Shown here piece by piece: positions 16,035 to 23,347 of a stretch of 39,479 bases of DNA (position 1 is its first letter; each line of letters begins with the position of its first letter). The DNA is from an uncultured Candidatus Neoarthromitus sp. Its GTDB lineage: Bacteria; Bacillota; Clostridia; Clostridiales; Clostridiaceae. A program made the position numbers and the translations under genes. A model generated the notes under the pieces. The model did not search any database, was not told the origin of the DNA, and saw only the letters and a program-made list of their open reading frames with translations. Location of the stretch: positions 1 through 39,479 of the forward strand of contig CALADQ010000017.1 in assembly GCA_937890765.1 (NCBI GenBank), in the 5' to 3' direction.

Positions 16035-17219
16035 CTAAATACCAAAACCTTCTTCATCTTCAATCACATCTTCTTCTACGTCGTCATAAACTTCATCACT
16101 TTCTTCCACATCGTCATAAACTTCATCGCTTTCTTCTACATCATCATATACATCTTCTGCTTCTGAATTTTCTCCATAAATACTTTCCATTAAAGAATAC
16201 GCGCCTTCATAATATGAATCTGTAATAAGTCCTTGTTCGTACATTCCATTTATAACTTCTGCGTTTATGGAACCATTTCTAATACCAAAGTCTAATAGTA
16301 TAACATCTTCAGCACTTAACAAACCGCCTTGAACCAATTCATGATTCATTGCATCTTCTTGAGACATAAGAGCTGAAATATCTAATTCTGCATAAACATC
16401 TTCACTTTCAGTTTGTGATATTAATTCACTAAATTGCTCATCACTTTCTTCATCGCCAATTTTCAAATCATTCAAACTAAATTTAACTATATTTGATTCA
16501 TTTTTTTCATCTAAATCATCTTCATCAATATCATCTGAATGATTTAGAAGAGAATAATTAGATGATTCTACTTCCTCTTCATCGATGTCCTCCATATCTT
16601 CATCAATGTCTTCCATATCTTCAGCATCAATACTTTCATCAATCTCTTGTACTGTTAATTCCTCTTCTTCATCTTCGTCCTCTGCACCAAATCCTCCAAT
16701 TTGTATATCTTTAGGTGGAGATACAGGCCTATTTAACATTCCACCTCTTGAAACATTAGATTGTTGCTGTATTTCTTCAGCTAAAACACTATTATCAGCT
16801 ATACCCATATTTATTATTTTATTTGGTACTGCTTGTTGAGATTCTTGTTTCATGCTTTCTTGCAATCTTACATCATTTTCTGGATTTTTAAGAGCCTCTG
16901 CTATTCTTTGTTCTTCTGCCTCTCTTGCTAAACGCTCTCTCTCTTCTCTTTCTGCACGTTCTTGTTCTTCTCTTTCTGCACGTTCTTGTTCAGATTTAGC
17001 TATTGAATTTTGAACAGTACCAGCTATACCAGTACCTACACTTATTAATGTTGTTGCTATTGTGAATATAGCCCCAAAAAGAGCTTCTGATTTTTCAGCT
17101 TTTTGATGTGATGTAGATGCAACTCCAGTTATAGTAGCAATGGCTGCAAGAACTGCAGCCTTTTTATATAGTTTTTTCCTTACGCTCATATTTTTTGTTT
17201 CAACTATTTCATTTCCCAT
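16035..17219 (-). CDS. Exported protein A of a three-member surface family (acidic, coiled-coil)
   Basis: A 394-aa protein of no family I know. Layout: basic N-terminus and hydrophobic export segment (about residues 12-34); a second hydrophobic segment (46-69) ending GTGIAGTVQN; a charged coiled coil built of ERAEREEQ-like repeats (77-110); long acidic stretches with EDMEDIDEDMEDIDEEE; a C-terminal module (about 300-349: LLSAEDVILLDFGIRNGSIN, then GMYEQGLITDSYYEG); and an acidic tail with three copies of (E)VYDDVEESDE encoded by 30-bp DNA repeats (about 16060-16155). The module and the GIxG-x-x-Q segment are shared with the two genes upstream. It lies 31 bp after gene B and ends the operon. 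No LPxTG or other sorting signal is present. Confidence 0.85.
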   Translation of the reverse strand: MGNEIVETKNMSVRKKLYKKAAVLAAIATITGVASTSHQKAEKSEALFGAIFTIATTLISVGTGIAGTVQNSIAKSEQERAEREEQERAEREERERLAREAEEQRIAEALKNPENDVRLQESMKQESQQAVPNKIINMGIADNSVLAEEIQQQSNVSRGGMLNRPVSPPKDIQIGGFGAEDEDEEEELTVQEIDESIDAEDMEDIDEDMEDIDEEEVESSNYSLLNHSDDIDEDDLDEKNESNIVKFSLNDLKIGDEESDEQFSELISQTESEDVYAELDISALMSQEDAMNHELVQGGLLSAEDVILLDFGIRNGSINAEVINGMYEQGLITDSYYEGAYSLMESIYGENSEAEDVYDDVEESDEVYDDVEESDEVYDDVEEDVIEDEEGFGI

Positions 17220-17250
17220 TTTAAAAATCCTCCCTGACTATAGAATACAA

Positions 17251-19518
17251 TTATATTTTTCCATTTTTTTCATATATATCTAACAAGTCTAAAATAACTT
17301 GTAATTGCTCATTATTAAATTGTCCATCTTGAGTCATTTTTTCAGCCATAGGTTTATTTAACTTAGCAGATATTATTAAGTTAGTGATAGAATCAAACTC
17401 TTTAGCAGTAAATACACCCTTCTCAACACTAGAATGAGCATTGGCTTTTGAGTAAGCTTCTTCATGAGTTATTCCGTCATATGCTTTTTTACCATAGTTA
17501 CTACTTTGATTTATTACGTCTGTTCCTCCATATTTAGTGTCAGTAAACATTCCTCCATATCCTGCTCCTCCAGCAATTCCAATTACTGAATTAAGCTGAC
17601 CAGAAGCGTGAAAATTTCCTTGCGGGTCATAATGTCCACTTCCATCATTCAAAACTAAGTTACCATCTTTATCTATAGTTCCAACTCCATTAATTTGTAT
17701 ATTACCATTAGGTTTTATAACTCCACTTCCATCTGGCATATGAAGATTTCCATTAGCATCTGTCCAACTTCCATCTGGATGTGTAACTATACCAGTTGTA
17801 ACATTTAATTTACTTCCACTAGGAAGTATAATAACTCCTGTTTCTGGGTCATATTTTCCTCCAAGCTGAGCTGCTAATTTTTCATATTCTTCTCTCTGCT
17901 GATTTTTAATTAAATCTTGTTGAGCTTGTATAGCTTCATTTTGCAATTGTCTTTGTGCTCCAAGTGATTGTTGTCCCTGGAGTATACCAACAATTGAAGT
18001 AGCTAAAAATGCTCCTGTAGTTAAAACACCAAATACTGCCATAACTTTAGAAAATTTACCACCACCTGAAGAAGAATTATTTACAGTAGTAGTGGTAGAT
18101 GTAGATGATTTATCTATTCTGTTAGAATTAAATTTACCATCAGCTTTTAAAGAATCTGCTTTAGGAGTTTTAAGTGAAGTTTGTGTACCTACACCCGTTC
18201 CAGGTTTTCCTGCTGTAGAACCTGGTTTCAATCCTCCACTTCCTGTTTGTGTTCCTGTACTTGATGTACTTCCTGGCTTCAACCCTCCAGTTCCTGTTTG
18301 CATTCCTGTGCTTGATGTACTTCCTGGCTTCAATCCTCCAGTTCCTGTTCCAGGTTTATCTGCTGTAGAACCTGGTTTCAACCCTCCACTTCCTGTTTGC
18401 GTTCCTGTGCTTGATGTACTTCCTGGCTTCAATCCCCCAGTTCCTGTTCCAGGTTTTCCTGCTGTAGAACCTGGTTTCAATCCTCCACTTCCTGTTTGTG
18501 TTCCTGTACTTGATGTACTTCCTGGCTTCAACCCTCCAGTTCCTGTTTGCATTCCTGTGCTTGATGTACTTCCTGGCTTCAATCCTCCAGTTCCTGTTCC
18601 AGGTTTATCTGCTGTAGAACCTGGTTTCAACCCTCCACTTCCTGTTTGCGTTCCTGTGCTTGATGTACTTCCTGGCTTCAATCCCCCAGTTCCTGTTCCA
18701 GGTTTTCCTGCTGTAGAACCTGGTTTCAATCCTCCACTTCCTGTTTGTGTTCCTGTACTTGATGTACTTCCTGGCTTCAATCCTCCACTTCCTGTTCCAG
18801 GCTTACCTGCCGTAGAACCTGGTTTCAATCCCCCACTTCCTGTTGACGATGAACCAGTGTTAGTCTGCGTTATAGTTGGAGGTTTTCCAGAAATACCTTG
18901 AGGTTTTGATGAAGCTTGCGTATTTGGTGTAGTGGTTCCAGATAAATTTTGTCCTGAAATTTGAGGTTTTGATGGTGCCGTTGGAGGTTTCGGAGCTGGT
19001 TTATTAGGTGAGGTCTCTATATGCAAGCCTCCACCTGGTTTATTCATTCCTTCAAATCTATTTATCAATGAACTTGTGTTACCTGTTTGTATAACATCTG
19101 TTCCACTGCCAGGTTTATTTGCTGTTCCAGATGAAGCATTGGTACTATTTGGCTTAACTGTTGTTGCTCCTGATGAAGGCTTTGGTGGCACTGGTGGTTT
19201 AACAGTGTTCACTCCTGCTCCAGGCTTTGCGGGTACTGGTGGTTTAATTCCAACTGAAGCAGAAGTTGTTGGTTTATAAATTGGTCTAAAAGCTCCATTA
19301 CTTCCTATGAAACTTCCTGCTGGTTTTGATATAGGTGGTTTAAAAGCTCCTGGTTTCATCATAGCTGAAGCTGTCTTTATATCTGAAAAATTTTGAGCTG
19401 CAATACCTGCAACACCAAATAAGGCTGTGGTCATTGCTACTTTCTTTAAAAATTTTTTCCTCTTCAAATTAATATCATGCTCTGAAATTTTAATCTTATT
19501 GCGATCACTTGGTTTCAT
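17251..19518 (-). CDS. Exported protein B with GGLKPGST repeats
   Basis: A 755-aa protein of unknown function. A basic N-region (LKRKKFLKK) and hydrophobic stretch (MTTALFGVAGIAA) form the export signal, with likely cleavage near ASA (about residue 52). A Pro/Gly/Thr-rich region follows, with 13 copies of GGLKPGST spaced 16-17 residues apart (229-443). Next come a hydrophobic segment with ATSIVGILQG (490-514), a Gln-rich coiled coil (517-550), glycine-rich repeats of the DGSG-x-x-D type (about 555-640), and a C-terminal module (701-755: FTAKEFDSITNLIISAKLN ... NNEQLQVILDLLDIYEKNG) shared with the neighbours. AAGGAGG precedes the ATG. It is the middle gene of the operon. Confidence 0.9.
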   Translation of the reverse strand: MKPSDRNKIKISEHDINLKRKKFLKKVAMTTALFGVAGIAAQNFSDIKTASAMMKPGAFKPPISKPAGSFIGSNGAFRPIYKPTTSASVGIKPPVPAKPGAGVNTVKPPVPPKPSSGATTVKPNSTNASSGTANKPGSGTDVIQTGNTSSLINRFEGMNKPGGGLHIETSPNKPAPKPPTAPSKPQISGQNLSGTTTPNTQASSKPQGISGKPPTITQTNTGSSSTGSGGLKPGSTAGKPGTGSGGLKPGSTSSTGTQTGSGGLKPGSTAGKPGTGTGGLKPGSTSSTGTQTGSGGLKPGSTADKPGTGTGGLKPGSTSSTGMQTGTGGLKPGSTSSTGTQTGSGGLKPGSTAGKPGTGTGGLKPGSTSSTGTQTGSGGLKPGSTADKPGTGTGGLKPGSTSSTGMQTGTGGLKPGSTSSTGTQTGSGGLKPGSTAGKPGTGVGTQTSLKTPKADSLKADGKFNSNRIDKSSTSTTTTVNNSSSGGGKFSKVMAVFGVLTTGAFLATSIVGILQGQQSLGAQRQLQNEAIQAQQDLIKNQQREEYEKLAAQLGGKYDPETGVIILPSGSKLNVTTGIVTHPDGSWTDANGNLHMPDGSGVIKPNGNIQINGVGTIDKDGNLVLNDGSGHYDPQGNFHASGQLNSVIGIAGGAGYGGMFTDTKYGGTDVINQSSNYGKKAYDGITHEEAYSKANAHSSVEKGVFTAKEFDSITNLIISAKLNKPMAEKMTQDGQFNNEQLQVILDLLDIYEKNGKI
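18190..18834 (-). repeat. Tandem repeat array in gene B (13 x 48-51 bp units, 249-bp higher-order unit)
   Basis: The array encodes 13 GGLKPGST units alternating between a 16-residue type (TAGKPGTGTGGLKPGS or the TADKP variant) and a 17-residue type (TSSTGTQTGSGGLKPGS). Five units (16+17+16+17+17 residues) form a 249-bp block. Copies at 18242-18490 and 18491-18739 look identical base for base, and the identity extends about 45 bp further left and 40 bp right. Confidence 0.93.
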
Positions 19519-19564
19519 AAACTAATATTCCTCCTTGAATAATTTTTTCTTTAGTTATGACAAT

Positions 19565-21562
19565 TTATAAACTTCCCCTTGTTTGAAAATGCTGTAACAT
19601 ATCAATTGCAGCATTGGCTTGATCTAAATTAAAAATATCTTGCTCATACATGTACTCAATTGTAAAAAAGTTCATTCTTCCAGCTTGTATATTCTCTCTA
19701 ACTGATTGAAGTTCTCTGTGAGTAAAAGTTCCAGCTGTAATGTATTTTTCAAATTTATCTTTACTATTTAATGTTCTCGCTTCAGCTACTCCTGTTTCGT
19801 AAATTTTTTGATCTTTTTGAGATATTTCCGAATCTTCATAGTAATATGAATAAGTGCTTCGTCTACTCTCATCATCATTTTTTTCAATTACAACTGCATC
19901 ATCAAATCTTTCATCAACTTTTTCATCTTCTTTACTTTCGTCTTTAATAAAATTTCCCTCGCTATCATAATGTCCATTTTTATCTGAAGGATAATAATTT
20001 CCATCTTTGTCATAATATCCTGTTCCATCTGATTTATGGAAATTTCCTTCCTTATCTAAATATCCAGTTCCATCTGAATAATGAAAATTCATTTCTTTAT
20101 CGTAATATCCAGAGCCATCTGCTAAATAAAAGTTTCCTTCTTTATCTAAATATCCTGAACCATCTGCTAAATGAAAATTCCCATCTTTATCATAGGTTCC
20201 AGTATTTTTCCCATCTGAAGTTTGAGAACTTTGTTCTTGTTCTGTTTCTTCTTCTTGAACTGATGATCCCTGTTGAGCTTCTTGAGATGGTTGTTCTTGA
20301 TGAGCTTGTTGCTGTGCTTCCTGCTGTTGAAGTAAATACATAGCTTCCTGAGCTTTCATCATTTCTTTTTCGTGATTTTGCTGTTTCTCTTGCATTTTTT
20401 GTTGAGCTTCTATTGATTCTTTTTGAAGTTGTTCTTGCAATTTCATGGATTCGGCAGTTTGAACTGCTCCAACTATTCCTGAAACTAAAAATCCAACTCC
20501 CATTGCGTTAGATAAAACAGCACTTCCAATTTCAGCTAAATTACTTTTAGATTTTTCTGGCTTTAAACTTTGATCTAATGGAACTTTGTCAACGGGTTTT
20601 TTGTCATCAAGATTGTTATTATTTGGTTTGTTGTTATTTTGATTCGGGTTTTTATCAGATGAATTTTGTGATGGTTTATTATTTTGATTTCCCGTTGAGT
20701 TTTGTGGTTTATTTTGCGTTGGCTTGTTACCACTTTGGTTTCCCGTTGAGTTTTGCGGTTTATTTTGTGTTGGCTTGTTACCACTTTGGTTTCCCGTTGA
20801 GCTTTGCGGTTTATTTTGCGTTGGCTTGTTACCACTTTGATTTCCTACTGAGCTTTGTGGCTTCGATGGCTTGTTACCGCTTTGATTTCCCAATGTACTT
20901 TGTGGCTTCGATGGTTTGTTAGTGCTTTGGTTGCCTACTGAACTTTGTGGTTTTGATGGTGCTGTTGGTTTGTTACTGCTCTGATTCCCCACTGAACTTT
21001 GTGGCTTTGACGGTGCTGTTGGTTTGTTAGTGCCTTGATTCCCCAATGTACTTTGTGGTTTTGACGGTGCTGTTGGTTTGTTACTGCTTTGGTTTCCTAC
21101 TGAATTTTGTGGCTTTGATGATGTTGTGGGCTTACCTGTAGGTTTATTAATAATGTTGTTTGTTCCTCCATTACTAGATGGTTTATTAATTACGTTTGAA
21201 CTTCCATTGTTTGATACTCCTCCACTTGGTTTATTACTAACTGAAGAGCCTCCACTTGGTTTATTACTAACTGAAGATCCTCCGGGTTTATTGCTAACCG
21301 ATGAACCTCCAGGCTTACTTGTCGTTGGTTTACTTGTTGACGGCTTATTCACAGCCGGTTTTGAAGGTTTAGGAGGTTTAGAGGGCTTAAGTGGCTTTAA
21401 AGAAGGGAGTTTAAATGGTGGTAATTTAAATGCCTTAGCCTCCTGAACAGGGACATTACTCAATGTTATACCAGATATTGTTGCAACTGTTGTAGCTACC
21501 CCTAAACTTCTTAGAACTGCTTTTCTAACTTTTTTATTTTTTACATTTGTATCCCTACTCAT
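19565..21562 (-). CDS. Exported protein C with KPQ-GNQ repeats and DGSG beta-repeats
   Basis: A 665-aa protein of unknown function, first gene of the operon. The frame is open to 21604, but ATG 21562 has AAGGAGG 8 nt upstream and gives a proper export signal ending VQEAKA (residue 44). Then: a Pro/Lys-rich start (LKPLKPSKPPKPSKP), about nine repeats of the type NKPTAPSKPQSSVGNQSS (142-296), a hydrophobic segment with VSGIVGAVQ (343-368), a Gln-rich coiled coil (372-424), six 15-residue repeats like YLDKEGNFYLADGSG (456-540), and a C-terminal module (611-665: FTHRELQSVRENIQAGRMN ... MYEQDIFNLDQANAAIDML). Proteins B and C align well across the membrane segment and coiled coil, so they are paralogues. 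Confidence 0.9.
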   Translation of the reverse strand: MSRDTNVKNKKVRKAVLRSLGVATTVATISGITLSNVPVQEAKAFKLPPFKLPSLKPLKPSKPPKPSKPAVNKPSTSKPTTSKPGGSSVSNKPGGSSVSNKPSGGSSVSNKPSGGVSNNGSSNVINKPSSNGGTNNIINKPTGKPTTSSKPQNSVGNQSSNKPTAPSKPQSTLGNQGTNKPTAPSKPQSSVGNQSSNKPTAPSKPQSSVGNQSTNKPSKPQSTLGNQSGNKPSKPQSSVGNQSGNKPTQNKPQSSTGNQSGNKPTQNKPQNSTGNQSGNKPTQNKPQNSTGNQNNKPSQNSSDKNPNQNNNKPNNNNLDDKKPVDKVPLDQSLKPEKSKSNLAEIGSAVLSNAMGVGFLVSGIVGAVQTAESMKLQEQLQKESIEAQQKMQEKQQNHEKEMMKAQEAMYLLQQQEAQQQAHQEQPSQEAQQGSSVQEEETEQEQSSQTSDGKNTGTYDKDGNFHLADGSGYLDKEGNFYLADGSGYYDKEMNFHYSDGTGYLDKEGNFHKSDGTGYYDKDGNYYPSDKNGHYDSEGNFIKDESKEDEKVDERFDDAVVIEKNDDESRRSTYSYYYEDSEISQKDQKIYETGVAEARTLNSKDKFEKYITAGTFTHRELQSVRENIQAGRMNFFTIEYMYEQDIFNLDQANAAIDMLQHFQTRGSL
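19943..20197 (-). repeat. Six 15-residue DKEGNF-DGSG repeats in gene C
   Basis: Consecutive 45-bp units encode Y(Y/L)DK(E/D)GNF(H/Y)xxDG(S/T)G, the last one incomplete. Aromatic residues and D-x-D-G turns alternate with a fixed period, as in repeated beta-hairpins. A degenerate version occurs in gene B. Confidence 0.85.
20675..21139 (-). repeat. Pro/Asn/Gln-rich repeats in gene C
   Basis: About nine units of 15-18 residues share KPQ(S/N)(S/T)xGNQxxNKP. Three subtypes follow in order (TAPSKPQ, then SKPQ, then TQNKPQ), each locally amplified, which points to expansion by slippage or unequal recombination. Confidence 0.88.
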
Positions 21563-21660
21563 TTTGGTTTCCTCCTTGAAAATATTTTTTGGTATAAAAA
21601 ACAAAGAAATGCAAAATTCAAATTTAACCTTAATTATTTATCGTACGTTTTACTAAAATT

Positions 21661-21701
21661 TTTAATAAAAAAAATGAAAACTTGAACTCAAGTTTTCATT
21701 T
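21661..21701 (-). terminator. Intrinsic terminator of the M28-like gene
   Basis: On the minus strand AAATGAAAACTTGA pairs with TCAAGTTTTCATTT (14 bp, 2-nt loop as drawn), followed by a T run. The stem overlaps the stop codon. It separates this gene from the surface-protein operon downstream. Confidence 0.88.
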
Positions 21702-23175
21702 AACATTTTTTATTTAATTTGAAAAAAATTATTTTAAGCACTATATACAAAGCAACCAAGACACAAAGTAATATAGATAAATTCCTAATTGTTTCATTAC
21801 TAACATCTTTATCCTGTTGAGTATCATCTGTTGATTCCGCCGTTGATGAATAATCTAACAAAACTTTTTTTACATTAATATTAAAATCTGTATTTTGAAT
21901 ATCTTGTCTAACTTTTATATAATTGTCAGTAAATCCTTTTCGATAAGTGTACGTATCAATTTCATCATTTACAATAACAAATTCTCCATCTGAATCAAAA
22001 TTAAAATCAAATGAATTTATATCTTTTATGAATTTTATATTTTCAGGAGCCTTAACTTCAATTTTATAATTTGCATTTTCCAAATTATTAAATTCAACAA
22101 TCGTATTTTCATTTGGTTTTAAAGTTTTAACCTTTTTTCCATCTTTAAATAAAGTATAAGTTATAGATTGCAATAAGTTTGAATTTTCTTCAGTGAGTGA
22201 AGTAATTATTTTTATGCTTTTCTTATCTCTAGCAATGTTATTAAAAATTAATTTGCTTGCGTTAGATAAATTCTTTTTTACTCTATCAGAATAAAGCTCC
22301 ATTACACTTTCATAATTATCATACTTAGTTCCATCTATAAATCCAAAATTATCTCCAGTAGGATCCTTTGGCAAAAATAATCTTTCATCGATGCTTTCCC
22401 AAGAAGTCGCTTCAATAAATCCATAAGGAACATTACTATATTTAAATGGAACTTGTTCACCTATATCATATCCTACACCCTCAGGAATATTTTGCTCTTC
22501 AAAACCTTTACTAGTATGAATATTAATTCCCAACTTTTTTCCCAAAGACAATAATTCATCTCTAACAAAACCTTTTTTACCATTATTTCCATAAACATAA
22601 AGTTCTTTTCCACTTCCCAATGATGACAAATTTAAAAAATACATTATCTTGTTTAATTCATCTTGAGATCTAGTAGAAACATAATGAGTTGCACCAGCGT
22701 TTCCCTGCTTTCCACTTCCTGATAACAAAAATTTAATTGTATATGGAAGCTTTACATCTTTAAGCTTAGTTGCAAGCTCAACTATTAAAGCTGGTCCGGT
22801 TGCTCCTTCAAATCCTGTAGAACCTTGAACACTTTCTGAATCGTAATTAGCTCCTATTATTATTTCAAGATCACTCGTCCCCTTTTTTGTAGCAATTAAA
22901 TTATGGGATAATAAATATCCTTGATTAAAATTCACAACCGTATTATCAGGAAAAGATATTTCTTCAAAAGTTATATCGTAACCTAAATCTCTCAACAATC
23001 TTCCTATATAATCACACGCAAATGCTTCACCATCTGTGAAAGCAACTCTTTGAATTCTCGAAATCTGCTCTAAATATTTAATCGCAGTTTCTCCAAACTC
23101 ATCAGCTTGTGCAAAAAAACCAAAACTAAATATAAACAAACAGATAAGAACAAAAAACTTACATAATTTCTTCAA
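21700..23175 (-). CDS. Membrane-anchored M28-fold protein lacking the zinc site (pseudo-peptidase)
   Basis: A 491-aa exported protein: signal peptide ending FAQA (residue 24), an M28 aminopeptidase-like domain (about 25-310), an extracellular beta-rich region, and a C-terminal membrane helix (about 465-484) with a short basic tail. The fold is recognisable from blocks parallel to M28: IIIGANYDSES, GATGPALIVELA, FLLSGSGKQGNAGATHYV, FLNLSSLG and EQVPFKYSNVP. Every position that normally holds a zinc ligand or the catalytic Glu is changed: His to Asn110, Asp to Glu123, Glu-Glu to Gly155-Lys156, Asp to Ser184, His to Gln241. It is therefore probably not a peptidase but a surface binding or scaffold protein. 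It lies upstream of the surface-protein operon with its own terminator. Confidence 0.82.
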   Translation of the reverse strand: MKKLCKFFVLICLFIFSFGFFAQADEFGETAIKYLEQISRIQRVAFTDGEAFACDYIGRLLRDLGYDITFEEISFPDNTVVNFNQGYLLSHNLIATKKGTSDLEIIIGANYDSESVQGSTGFEGATGPALIVELATKLKDVKLPYTIKFLLSGSGKQGNAGATHYVSTRSQDELNKIMYFLNLSSLGSGKELYVYGNNGKKGFVRDELLSLGKKLGINIHTSKGFEEQNIPEGVGYDIGEQVPFKYSNVPYGFIEATSWESIDERLFLPKDPTGDNFGFIDGTKYDNYESVMELYSDRVKKNLSNASKLIFNNIARDKKSIKIITSLTEENSNLLQSITYTLFKDGKKVKTLKPNENTIVEFNNLENANYKIEVKAPENIKFIKDINSFDFNFDSDGEFVIVNDEIDTYTYRKGFTDNYIKVRQDIQNTDFNINVKKVLLDYSSTAESTDDTQQDKDVSNETIRNLSILLCVLVALYIVLKIIFFKLNKKC

Positions 23176-23309
23176 CCATTCTCATCCTTCCTAAGTTTCT
23201 AACTTAAAAAATAAATATAAAATTTTAACTTACTCTTCTTTATTTTAAAACTTTTGGTTAATATTATACTTCATATTTTAAGATTTAGTAAATAAATTAA
23301 ACAAAATTA

Positions 23310-23337
23310 AAAGGTAGTCAATAACATAACTACCTTT
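23310..23337 (-). terminator. Hairpin after the first pepF gene
   Basis: AAAGGTAGT pairs with ACTACCTTT (9 bp, 10-nt loop) just past the stop. The T tract on the minus strand is short and interrupted (TTTTAATTTTG), so it is a moderate terminator. Confidence 0.6.
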
Positions 23338-23347
23338 AGTTTTAAAT

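Noticed and set aside
18190..18834. Regular DNA repeats that might suggest a CRISPR array
   Set aside because: The units are contiguous, in frame, without unique spacers, and encode a protein repeat.
18092..18901. A 269-codon plus-strand open frame rich in PGFNPPVPV repeats
   Set aside because: It is exactly antisense to the GGLKPGST array. The repeat lacks stops on the other strand by composition, and there is no ribosome site.
21078..21446. 122-codon plus-strand ORF rich in Leu/Pro
   Set aside because: Antisense to the Pro/Ser-rich N-terminal region of exported protein C.
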